DNA of 7,141 nucleotides from Pseudomonadota bacterium (GTDB taxonomy: Bacteria; Pseudomonadota; Alphaproteobacteria; Sphingomonadales; Sphingomonadaceae): assembly GCA_023445495.1 (NCBI GenBank), contig JAEXLC010000247.1, forward strand, positions 1 to 7,141. Reading direction: 5' to 3'. The notes under the pieces were generated by a model that searched no databases, had not been told where the DNA came from, and saw only the letters and a program-made list of their open reading frames with translations. The translations under genes were made by a program, and so were the position numbers. Below, piece after piece: positions 1-6,294 of this stretch. Every line of letters starts with the position of its first letter. The stretch's first letter is position 1.

Positions 1-27
1 CCCGGGCCCCGGGGGGGGGGGCCCGGG
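1..27. repeat. Pure-GC inverted repeat at the sequence edge, probable artefact
   Basis: The first 27 bases are only G and C. Bases 1-10 (CCCGGGCCCC) are the exact reverse complement of 18-27 (GGGGCCCGGG), separated by seven Gs; the G run at 11-21 is 11 long. The right arm overlaps codons that still fit MoaB (Ser-Arg-Ala), while the rest does not. This is what a fold-back or low-quality contig end would look like rather than a biological element. Confidence 0.6.
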
Positions 28-391
28 ACTGGATCGTCGAGGTGCCGATCGACTGGTAGCTGAGCCAGCGGAACAGCTCGCCGAAGCCGGGGATCTCCTT
101 TTCCTGCACGCGCGCCAGCGCCTCGGGCGTGACGTCGCGGCCGGTGACGCCGGTGCCGCCGGTGGTGAGTACCACCTCGACCTGGGGATCGTCGATCCAG
201 CCTTCGAGCCGGGCGGCGATGCGGTCGGCATCGTCGGTGATGATCTCGCGCGCTGCCAGGATATGGCCGGCGGCGGTCAGGCGCTCGACGAGGCGGTCGC
301 CCGAACGGTCGTCGGCCAGGGTCCGGGTGTCGGAAACAGTCAGCACCGCGATCCGCACGGGGCGGAAGGCGATCGCATTATCGATTGGCAT
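1..391 (-). CDS. moaB: MoaB, molybdenum cofactor biosynthesis protein B (3' end cut off by window edge)
   Basis: This is a partial gene with its start inside the window and its C-terminus missing. The ATG at 391-389 gives MPIDNAIAFRPVRIAVLTVSDTRTL, a typical MoaB N-terminus. The MoCF-fold signature TTGGTGVTGRDVTPEA lies at about residues 76-91, followed by EIPGFGELFRWLSYQSIGTSTIQSRA (about 99-124). MoaB/MogA-type proteins bind molybdopterin and adenylylate it, or stand in for Mog, in molybdenum cofactor synthesis in the cytoplasm. The family is about 170-180 residues long, and about 124 credible residues are present here. The remaining codons (19-1) read as proline and glycine with no resemblance to MoaB and are probably artefact. 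The ATG overlaps the last 14 bases of the upstream transglycosylase gene. An AGGA at 400-397 with a 5-nt spacer serves as ribosome binding site, which fixes the start. Transcription is probably from the shared operon. Confidence 0.94.
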   Translation of the reverse strand, partial: MPIDNAIAFRPVRIAVLTVSDTRTLADDRSGDRLVERLTAAGHILAAREIITDDADRIAARLEGWIDDPQVEVVLTTGGTGVTGRDVTPEALARVQEKEIPGFGELFRWLSYQSIGTSTIQSRAPPPGAR

Positions 392-2213
392 TGCCGTCCT
401 GGTGGAAGGCGAGCTTGCGCGCGCTGAGCTTCACGGCGGCAGGACCCTGCATGCCCGGGAATTTCGGCCACATGCCCTGCGCCAGCGCCTCGCGGCTGCT
501 CGACTTCCGCCCTTCCTGGTTCTCGTACATCCAGTAGTTGCGGAGCACGACCATCACATAGCCGCGCGTCTCCCAGTACGGGATGCTCTCGATATAGAGC
601 AGCGGATCGCCGCCATCCTTGATGAGCGCGTTCCAGTTGGCGACCGGGGTGGGGCCGGCATTGTAGGAGGCGATCACCTTGGGCAGCAGGCCGCCGGTGA
701 AGGGCTGGTCGCGCAGCTGCTCGAGATAGGACTGGCCGATCTCCATGTTGACCGACGGCTTGGTCAGGTCGCTGGCGGCATAGTTGACGCCGTGGCGGCG
801 GCCGATGTCGATCGCGGCGCCAGTCTTCACCTGCATCAGGCCCATCGCGCCGGCGGCGCTGCGGATCTCCGAGTTGAAGCGCGATTCCTGGAGCGTGTGC
901 GCGAAGACCAAAGCCTTGTCGACGCGCCAGCCGCCGGCGGGCGTCCAGTTCGGCGCCGGATAGCGGGCGGCGGTGAGCGGCTGGGTGCCCTGGGGGCAGT
1001 TATGGGTGAGCCAGAGCTGGGTGGAGGGCAGGCTCAGCCGGCCGGCAAGGCGGGTGAGTGCGACATGCTCGGACGGCGACCCGATCTTGGCCTGGTAGCG
1101 CAGCACCTCGTCGGCCAGGCCATCCTCGTCGATCTCGACCAGGGCGGCGGCGACACGGACATTGGGGCGGCGCTCCAGCGCGCGCCAGTCCTCGGCGACG
1201 AACCTCTCGGCCTTGGCCGGCTTGTCCTCGATGCCGAGCGCCGACTTGGCGAGCAGGCCGTAGAAGGTCTCGCCATATTGGGTGGCGGCGCGCAGCTTCA
1301 CCTCGACCTTGTCGGGATGGCCGCACGCCATTTCGGCGCGCGAGCCCCAATAGAGGCCGGCGGAGCGCAGCTCGGTATCGGCGGCGCGGGTGGCGACGCG
1401 CTCGAAGGCGGCGGTGGCGCCGGCGCAATCCTGCTCGCGCCAGGCGGCGAGCCCGGCGACCCAGTCGGCCTGCGGGGCCCAGTCGCCCGCGCCGTCCTGC
1501 GCCTTGGCGGCGACGCGGCGGGCATTGTTGTCGTCGCCTGCGACATAATAGATCCAGGCTACCTTCTGCTGCCACTCGGTCCGGGCCTCGGGCGTGAGAT
1601 CGGCTTCAAACCTGCTGACCACGCCCTCGGCCTCGAGACCCTGATCGGCCTTCACATAGGGCTGAATGGCGAGCGCGATCTCGGTGGCGGCGGTGTCGCT
1701 CTTGATCGAGCGGGCGCGCTGGCGGACCGGCGCGCCGTCATACCAGACGAGGCGGGCGGCGGCGGGGATCGCGGGCGTGGAGAGCGCGCCGCGGGTCTTC
1801 GCCATGCGGCTGAGCTGGTCGGCCTGGGGCAGCTCGGGCGCGTCGCTGATCAGCTGGAGCAGCGGCGCGAGCTCGACCTTGGGCGAGTTCTTTGCGGTGT
1901 AGAGCTCGGCGCGGGCGATCGCGTGGAGCGGGCCCGGCTTCATCGAATCGAGCTGGATCTGGGCATCCTGCCAGCGCTGGGCGCGGATCGCGGCGAACAC
2001 CTTGCGGTATCCGTCCTTCTGGTCGCTGTCGAGCTGCGAGGGGATGCCGTCGCCTTCGCGCGGGGCAGGGGCGCCGGCGCCGTCCTCGGCGCCGTTCGAA
2101 TGGGTGGTACCGGCCGGGAGATTGGCGGGGTTGGCAGTGCCGCCGCTCGAAACATCGGCCGCATGGGCGAGAGCCGGCGACGCGAGCAGCGTGGCGGCAA
2201 GCAGGATACGCAT
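378..2213 (-). CDS. Secreted soluble lytic murein transglycosylase (Slt70-like, GH23 domain)
   Basis: The product cleaves the MurNAc-GlcNAc bond of peptidoglycan non-hydrolytically, giving 1,6-anhydro-muropeptides, and acts in the periplasm. From the ATG at 2213 it has 611 residues. A signal peptide covers about residues 1-18 (MRILLAATLLASPALAHA), followed by a low-complexity linker to about residue 60. A long helical region (about 65-400) resembles the superhelical U/L domains of Slt70. The GH23 domain is C-terminal: catalytic Glu443 in HTLQES, GLMQ at 458-461, ASYNAG at 515-520, and ESIPYWETR at 542-550. All family motifs are intact. A GTG at 2219, overlapping the upstream TGA, would add two residues. 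I prefer the ATG because the GGGGGAG at 2229-2223 lies 9 nt from it but only 3 nt from the GTG. The gene follows the glycosylase-like gene almost without a gap and overlaps moaB by 14 nt. There are three cysteines, at about 263, 297 and 406; a disulfide is possible but unproven. Confidence 0.95.
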   Translation of the reverse strand: MRILLAATLLASPALAHAADVSSGGTANPANLPAGTTHSNGAEDGAGAPAPREGDGIPSQLDSDQKDGYRKVFAAIRAQRWQDAQIQLDSMKPGPLHAIARAELYTAKNSPKVELAPLLQLISDAPELPQADQLSRMAKTRGALSTPAIPAAARLVWYDGAPVRQRARSIKSDTAATEIALAIQPYVKADQGLEAEGVVSRFEADLTPEARTEWQQKVAWIYYVAGDDNNARRVAAKAQDGAGDWAPQADWVAGLAAWREQDCAGATAAFERVATRAADTELRSAGLYWGSRAEMACGHPDKVEVKLRAATQYGETFYGLLAKSALGIEDKPAKAERFVAEDWRALERRPNVRVAAALVEIDEDGLADEVLRYQAKIGSPSEHVALTRLAGRLSLPSTQLWLTHNCPQGTQPLTAARYPAPNWTPAGGWRVDKALVFAHTLQESRFNSEIRSAAGAMGLMQVKTGAAIDIGRRHGVNYAASDLTKPSVNMEIGQSYLEQLRDQPFTGGLLPKVIASYNAGPTPVANWNALIKDGGDPLLYIESIPYWETRGYVMVVLRNYWMYENQEGRKSSSREALAQGMWPKFPGMQGPAAVKLSARKLAFHQDGNANR

Positions 2214-2215
2214 GG

Positions 2216-2932
2216 TCACAGGCTCCCCCGGGTCAACAGCAACAAATGCTTCCAGGCTTCGCTTTTGGCGGCCGGCCGATCCAGCAGGAAGCGCGGATGC
2301 AGGCTCGCAACAGCCTGTGTATGTCCGCCAAAATGGTTAACATCCACTAAACCATTTGCCGGCGGGCCGTCATTCGTCCCGGCTACCGCACGGCTCGCCG
2401 TTTGACCCAGAATCAACAGCTTGGCGGGCTGGAGTAGCTTCAAATGGTGGCGGGTGATCTCGATCAGCCGCTCTTCCTGATCGGGCGGGATTCGGCCGGC
2501 CAGTGGCCGGGCCACGGCGAGCGAGACGAAATACACCGAATCGCGCGCGACTCCGGCGGCGGTGAGCATGCGCGAAAACAGCTTTCCGGCGGGGCTGTCG
2601 CCCAGAAGCGCGTCCTGATCGTCGCTTTCCGGCATGTCGGTGAGCACGACGAGCGGGGCGTTGACGGGGCCCGCGGGCGCGATTTTCGGCGTCAGCCAGC
2701 CGGCCTCCGGCACGGTCTCGCCGGTGCGCCAGGCGGTGAAGGCGGCAAGCGTGTCGGGCAGGACCTCGGGCTGGGGCGACGTTACGGCAGCCTGCGCAAC
2801 CTGCACGGGCGCGGGCCGCGCGAGCCAGTCGCGAGCCTCATCCTCCTGAAGGGTTTCGACCCCCGCATCGCGCCACCATTCGAGTGCGCTCGCAAGGGTA
2901 CGCCCCCAATCCGCTGTGTATTCGCCTCCCAC
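2216..2932 (-). CDS. Uracil-DNA glycosylase superfamily protein, divergent family-4-like, lacking Fe-S cysteines
   Basis: This 238-residue protein resembles the family 4 (type a) uracil-DNA glycosylases, which excise uracil from DNA. The N-terminal ALEWWRDAGVETL is like the N-terminus of alphaproteobacterial members. Motif 1, normally GEAPG, reads TDMPE (about 98-102), keeping only an acidic residue and the proline. G..AGKLFSRML (about 111-123) follows. VYFVSLAVARPLAGR (133-147) lines up with the family's VYITNVVKCRPPGNR, with Asn replaced by Ser and the cluster Cys by Ala. LLILGQTA (172-179) is the conserved core strand. Motif 2 is SLHPRFLLDRP..K...W (210-227), with the histidine and proline kept. 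There is no cysteine anywhere, whereas family 4 enzymes use four to hold a 4Fe-4S cluster. Activity is therefore uncertain. The start is GTG at 2932, the only candidate before an in-frame stop; an AGGAG lies only 2 nt upstream, a short spacing. It is first in the minus-strand group. Confidence 0.88.
   Translation of the reverse strand: MGGEYTADWGRTLASALEWWRDAGVETLQEDEARDWLARPAPVQVAQAAVTSPQPEVLPDTLAAFTAWRTGETVPEAGWLTPKIAPAGPVNAPLVVLTDMPESDDQDALLGDSPAGKLFSRMLTAAGVARDSVYFVSLAVARPLAGRIPPDQEERLIEITRHHLKLLQPAKLLILGQTASRAVAGTNDGPPANGLVDVNHFGGHTQAVASLHPRFLLDRPAAKSEAWKHLLLLTRGSL
2223..2229 (-). promoter_or_regulatory. Ribosome binding site deciding the transglycosylase start
   Basis: GGGGGAG on the minus strand lies inside the last codons of the upstream gene. 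It is 9 nt from the ATG at 2213 and 3 nt from the alternative GTG at 2219, which favours the ATG. Confidence 0.5.
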
Positions 2933-2951
2933 CGCTCCTAAGAGTCACGGC

Positions 2952-2967
2952 TTGACGGGCGGGTCAA
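2952..2967. promoter_or_regulatory. Operator-like palindrome TTGAC-N6-GTCAA
   Basis: TTGAC (2952-2956) and GTCAA (2963-2967) form a perfect 5-bp inverted repeat separated by GGGCGG. The size and symmetry suit a dimeric helix-turn-helix repressor, and the position, 93 bp before the ETF-QO start and 20 bp before the glycosylase start, suits control of both. The left half also resembles a -35 box. No regulator is encoded in the window, and a 5-bp inverted repeat can occur by chance. Confidence 0.4.
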
Positions 2968-3047
2968 TCTGCCTTCATCGACCAAGGGACAGGACGTTGC
3001 CAGCATGCGACGACAAGCGGTGCGGCGCGTTCAAGGCCAAGATTATG

Positions 3048-3052
3048 AAGGA
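3048..3052 (+). promoter_or_regulatory. Ribosome binding site deciding the ETF-QO start
   Basis: AAGGA lies 7 nt before the ATG at 3060 and 4 nt before the ATG at 3057. The spacing favours 3060, giving MSERESMPYDVVIVG. Longer in-frame starts back to 2916 would run into the divergent gene and add residues with no family resemblance. Confidence 0.6.
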
Positions 3053-3059
3053 TGCGATG

Positions 3060-4712
3060 ATGAGCGAACGGGAGTCGATGCCCTATGACGTCGTGATCGT
3101 CGGGGCGGGCCCTGCGGGCCTTTCTGCGGCGATCCGGCTGAAGCAGCTGGCCACGGAAGCAGACAGCGAGCTTTCGGTGTGCATCCTGGAGAAGGGCTCC
3201 GAAGTGGGCGCCCATATCCTGTCCGGCGCGGTGATCGATCCCAAGGCGCTCGACGAGCTGCTGCCGAGCTGGCGCGAGGATGGCTGCCCGCTTGCAGCCA
3301 CGCCGGTGACCGAGAATCATCACTGGGTGCTGAGCGAGAAGGGCAAGTCGGGATATCCCGAGTTCCTCACCCCGCCGTTCCTGCACAACAAGGGCACCTA
3401 TACTGGCTCGCTGGGCAATCTCTGCCGCTGGCTGGCGGGCAAGGCCGAGGAGCTGGGCGTCGAGATCTTCCCGGGCTTCGCCGCGGCGGAGATCCTCTAT
3501 CACGACAATGGCAGTGTGAAAGGCGTCGCCACCGGCGACATGGGCGTGGCACGCGACGGCGAGCACAAGGGCGATTACCAGCCCGGGCTTGAGCTGCACG
3601 CCAAATACACTTTCTTCGCGGAAGGGTGCCGCGGGCATCTGACCAAGCAGCTGATCCGCAATTTCGAGCTCGACAAGGACAGCCAGCCGCAGATCTACGG
3701 CCTCGGCATCAAGGAGCTGTGGGACATCGATCCCGCGCTGCACGTGCCGGGCCGGGTGATCCATACCCAGGGCTGGCCGCTGACCGACGGCGCCAATGGC
3801 GGCGGCTTCCTCTATCACCAGGCCGACGGGCAGGTCGCGCTCGGCTTCGTCACCTGGCTCAACTACAAGAACCCCTATCTCTCGCCCTTCCAGGAGATGC
3901 AGCGCTGGAAGACGCACCCGGAGATCGCGGCGATCCTCAAGGGTGCCAAGCGCGTCTCCTATGGTGCCCGCGCCATCTCGGACGGCGGCTTCCAGGCAGT
4001 GCCCAAGCTGGTCGCGCCGGGCGCCGCGCTGATCGGCGACGCGGCGGGCTTCCTCAACGTGCCGCGGATCAAGGGCACCCACACCTCGATGAAGAGCGGC
4101 ATGATGGCGGCCGAGGCGGCCTTCGCTGCGGTCGGCGCCGGGCGCGAAGCGGACGAGCTGGCGGCGTACCCGCAAGCCTATGAGAAGAGCTGGGTCTACA
4201 AGGAGCTGCGCGGCGTCCGCAACGTCGCGCCTTTGGTCAAGAAGTTCGGCGATACCTGGGGCACGATGCTCGCCGGCGTGGCGATGTGGAGCGAGCTGAT
4301 CGGCCTGCGCTGGCCGTTCACGATGAAGCACAAGCCCGATAACGAGGGCATGTGGCACGCATCGGTGGCACCGAAGATCGACTATCCCAAGCCCGACGGC
4401 GTGCTGACCTTCGACCGGCTCTCCTCGGTGTTCCTGTCGAACACCAATCACGAGGAGGACCAGCCGGTCCATCTTACGCTGAAGGACCCGGAAATTCCGA
4501 TCGGCTACAATCTTCCGGTGTACGCCGAGCCGGCGCAACGCTACTGTCCGGCGGGTGTTTACGAAGTTGTCGGAGAAGGCGACGATCTGCGCTTCCAGAT
4601 CAACGCGCAGAATTGCGTCCACTGCAAGACGTGCGACATCAAGGATCCTACCCAGAACATCAACTGGGTGGTGCCCGAGGGTGGCGGCGGACCCAATTAC
4701 CCGAACATGTAG
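3060..4712 (+). CDS. Electron-transfer flavoprotein-ubiquinone oxidoreductase (ETF-QO)
   Basis: This 550-residue membrane-associated flavo-iron-sulfur enzyme passes electrons from reduced electron-transfer flavoprotein to ubiquinone. It thereby links acyl-CoA dehydrogenases of fatty-acid and branched-chain amino-acid breakdown to the respiratory chain. The FAD dinucleotide-binding motif VIVGAGPAGLSAA sits at residues 12-24, with GxGxxG at 15-20. The second FAD contact GDAAGF is at 326-331, followed by IKGTHTSMKSG (337-347), characteristic of the family. The C-terminal ferredoxin-like domain has the four cluster ligands Cys496 (RYCPAGVYE) and Cys519, Cys522 and Cys525 (CVHCKTC), so the 4Fe-4S site is complete. 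Length is normal for the bacterial family. ATG 3057 is a minor alternative start. It diverges from the glycosylase-like gene and heads a run with the TPR gene, whose frame opens inside its 3' end. The genes for ETF itself are not in the window. Confidence 0.97.
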   Translation: MSERESMPYDVVIVGAGPAGLSAAIRLKQLATEADSELSVCILEKGSEVGAHILSGAVIDPKALDELLPSWREDGCPLAATPVTENHHWVLSEKGKSGYPEFLTPPFLHNKGTYTGSLGNLCRWLAGKAEELGVEIFPGFAAAEILYHDNGSVKGVATGDMGVARDGEHKGDYQPGLELHAKYTFFAEGCRGHLTKQLIRNFELDKDSQPQIYGLGIKELWDIDPALHVPGRVIHTQGWPLTDGANGGGFLYHQADGQVALGFVTWLNYKNPYLSPFQEMQRWKTHPEIAAILKGAKRVSYGARAISDGGFQAVPKLVAPGAALIGDAAGFLNVPRIKGTHTSMKSGMMAAEAAFAAVGAGREADELAAYPQAYEKSWVYKELRGVRNVAPLVKKFGDTWGTMLAGVAMWSELIGLRWPFTMKHKPDNEGMWHASVAPKIDYPKPDGVLTFDRLSSVFLSNTNHEEDQPVHLTLKDPEIPIGYNLPVYAEPAQRYCPAGVYEVVGEGDDLRFQINAQNCVHCKTCDIKDPTQNINWVVPEGGGGPNYPNM

Positions 4713-6294
4713 CCTCACGCTCGCGCTGCTGCTGGCCCTCCCGGCAGCGGCGCAGCAGCAGGTAGCGCCCGAGATCGACCTGCGCGACTATGCCCGCGCC
4801 CGCGCCGCCGATGCGGCGGGGGAGCCGGTGCTCGCTGCCCCCGGCTATGCCCGGGCACTCTCGGCCGTCCCCGACGACAAGGTGCTGGCGATGCGCGCCT
4901 ATCGCCAGGGGCTGGCGGCGGGGGACTATGCCCTGGCCAGCCGCGCCGCTGCCGCGCTGGTGCAGGCCAGGGCCGCGCCGCCCGATACCGACATCCTCGC
5001 TTTGGCCATGGCACTGCACGGCCGCGACCGGCTGGGCGCCGACAAGGCGCTGGAGCGGATGTCCAAGGCGCAGCTCGACTTTCTGGTGCCGGTGCTCGCC
5101 GCCTGGCTGGCGCTGGACCGGGGCGAGGATCCGCTGCCGCTGCTCGACACCGCGCGTGGCAACCCGCTGGCGGCGCGCTTCACCAATCGCCACCGCGCAT
5201 TGCTGCTGATCGCCACCGGCAAGACCGACCAGGGCCTGTTCGCGCTCGCTGCCGCGCGGGGCACCGAAGACGCGCCCGATGTGCGGATCGACGCGGGCAT
5301 CGCGCTGCTCCGCACCGGCCGCAAGCGCGAGGCCGAGCGCGTGTTCGGTGACTTTGCCGGCGCCACCAGCGCGTGGCGCAAGCGTGAGGCGAAGGCCGGC
5401 AAGCCCGATGCCGCGTTCGGTGCCGCCCATGCCTTCCTCAACCTTGCCGGCGATCTGGGCGGGGAGGAGATGGCGCCGCTGTCGATCCTGCTCACCCGCG
5501 CCGCGCTGCTGCTCGATCCGCAGGAGGAGCGTGCCCGGCTGCTGCTCGCCGAGGCGCTGTCCAAGAGCGGCGCGACCGAGCTGGCGCTGCAGACGCTGGC
5601 CGGGGTGCGCGCCGATGGACCCTTTGCCCGGGGCGCCGCGGCTGGCCGGGTCTCCGCGCTGAGCCGCGCCGATCGCCTGCCCGAGGCGCTGGCCGAGGCC
5701 AGGGCGCTCGCCGGGGCGGGCAATGCCAGCGCCCAGGAGGTCACCGTCTATGGCGAGCTGCTGTTCAAGGCGGAACGCTATGCCGATGCCGCCGAAGCCT
5801 TTGGCCGCGCGCTGGACCGGTCGGGCGGCGATGGCGGCTGGGAACTGAACTATCTGCACGGCGCGGCACTCGACCGGGCCGGCAAATGGGATGCGGCGCT
5901 GCCGGCGCTCCAGCGCGCAGTGCAGCTGGCGCCCGACGAGCCCGAGGCGCTGACCTGGCTCGGCAATGCCCAGGCCGAGCGCGGCGTCGACCTGCCCGGC
6001 GCGCAGGCGCTGCTCGAGCGCGCGCGCCGGATCAAGCCCGAGGATCCCGAAGTCATCGATTCGCTCGGTCGCGCCTATTATGCCGATGGCGACCTGCAAA
6101 AGGCGCTGCCGCTGCTCGAGAAGGCGGTACAGCTCGATCCGGGCGGGACCAAGCCCAACGAGCATCTGGGCGATCTCTACTGGAAGCTCGGGCGTCGGGT
6201 GGAAGCGCGCTATGCGTGGCGGGCGGCGGAAGTCGCCGCCGAGGCTGAGGATGCCGAGCGGATCAAGGTCAAGCTGGCGAACGGGCTGAACTGA
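4681..6294 (+). CDS. Exported TPR-repeat protein of unknown function
   Basis: The function is not recognised. Taking the GTG at 4681 as start gives 537 residues. A secretion signal is visible (hydrophobic SLTLALLLALPAAA at about 11-24, then QQQ), predicting a periplasmic or membrane-anchored protein. The middle part is alanine-rich and helical, probably degenerate repeats. The C-terminal third holds about five clear TPR units at roughly 352-385, 387-420, 421-456, 457-490 and 491-524; units such as LGRAYYADGDLQKALPLLEKAVQLDP are close to consensus. TPR arrays are protein-binding scaffolds; no catalytic motif is seen. The start is doubtful: no in-frame ATG lies near the signal peptide, GTG 4681 lacks a well-spaced Shine-Dalgarno, and it lies 32 bp inside the ETF-QO gene. 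Translational coupling to ETF-QO would explain this. The stop TGA shares its last base with the ispE ATG. My recollection is that a TPR gene often precedes ispE in alphaproteobacteria, but I could not check this. Confidence 0.86.
   Translation: MAADPITRTCSLTLALLLALPAAAQQQVAPEIDLRDYARARAADAAGEPVLAAPGYARALSAVPDDKVLAMRAYRQGLAAGDYALASRAAAALVQARAAPPDTDILALAMALHGRDRLGADKALERMSKAQLDFLVPVLAAWLALDRGEDPLPLLDTARGNPLAARFTNRHRALLLIATGKTDQGLFALAAARGTEDAPDVRIDAGIALLRTGRKREAERVFGDFAGATSAWRKREAKAGKPDAAFGAAHAFLNLAGDLGGEEMAPLSILLTRAALLLDPQEERARLLLAEALSKSGATELALQTLAGVRADGPFARGAAAGRVSALSRADRLPEALAEARALAGAGNASAQEVTVYGELLFKAERYADAAEAFGRALDRSGGDGGWELNYLHGAALDRAGKWDAALPALQRAVQLAPDEPEALTWLGNAQAERGVDLPGAQALLERARRIKPEDPEVIDSLGRAYYADGDLQKALPLLEKAVQLDPGGTKPNEHLGDLYWKLGRRVEARYAWRAAEVAAEAEDAERIKVKLANGLN

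Larger units (their letters stand above)
2933..3059. promoter_or_regulatory. Divergent intergenic region with promoters for both gene groups
   Basis: This 127-bp region separates the divergent glycosylase-like and ETF-QO genes and is the only sizeable non-coding stretch before the right edge, so both transcripts should start here. TTGACG at 2952-2957 could be a plus-strand -35 element, but 17 nt downstream there is only TCATCG, a poor -10. No convincing minus-strand promoter was seen. Sphingomonad promoters often deviate from the E. coli consensus, so exact start sites cannot be assigned. Confidence 0.55.

Noticed and set aside
129..2405. A 758-codon open frame on the plus strand opposite moaB, the transglycosylase and part of the glycosylase-like gene.
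   Set aside because: It spans three genes with clear family motifs on the other strand, is rich in Arg, Gly, Ala and Leu, and resembles nothing known. In GC-rich genomes the antisense frame is often open because of third-position G/C bias.
2930..2975. Sigma-70 promoter for the glycosylase-like gene on the minus strand (TTGACC with 17-nt spacing).
   Set aside because: The hexamer at the -10 position is CTCTTA, with no match to TATAAT at any position, and it lies almost on the Shine-Dalgarno.
2916..3059. Longer N-terminus for ETF-QO starting at 2916.
   Set aside because: The extra 48 residues overlap the divergent gene, have no family resemblance, and the ATG at 3060 has a well-spaced AAGGA.
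2964..4718. A 584-codon open frame on the minus strand opposite ETF-QO.
   Set aside because: ETF-QO is unambiguous with a full FAD site and Fe-S cluster; the antisense frame is a composition shadow with no recognisable motif.
4660..6165. A 501-codon open frame on the minus strand opposite the TPR gene.
   Set aside because: The TPR consensus and signal peptide identify the plus strand as coding; the antisense product is low-complexity and lacks any family pattern.
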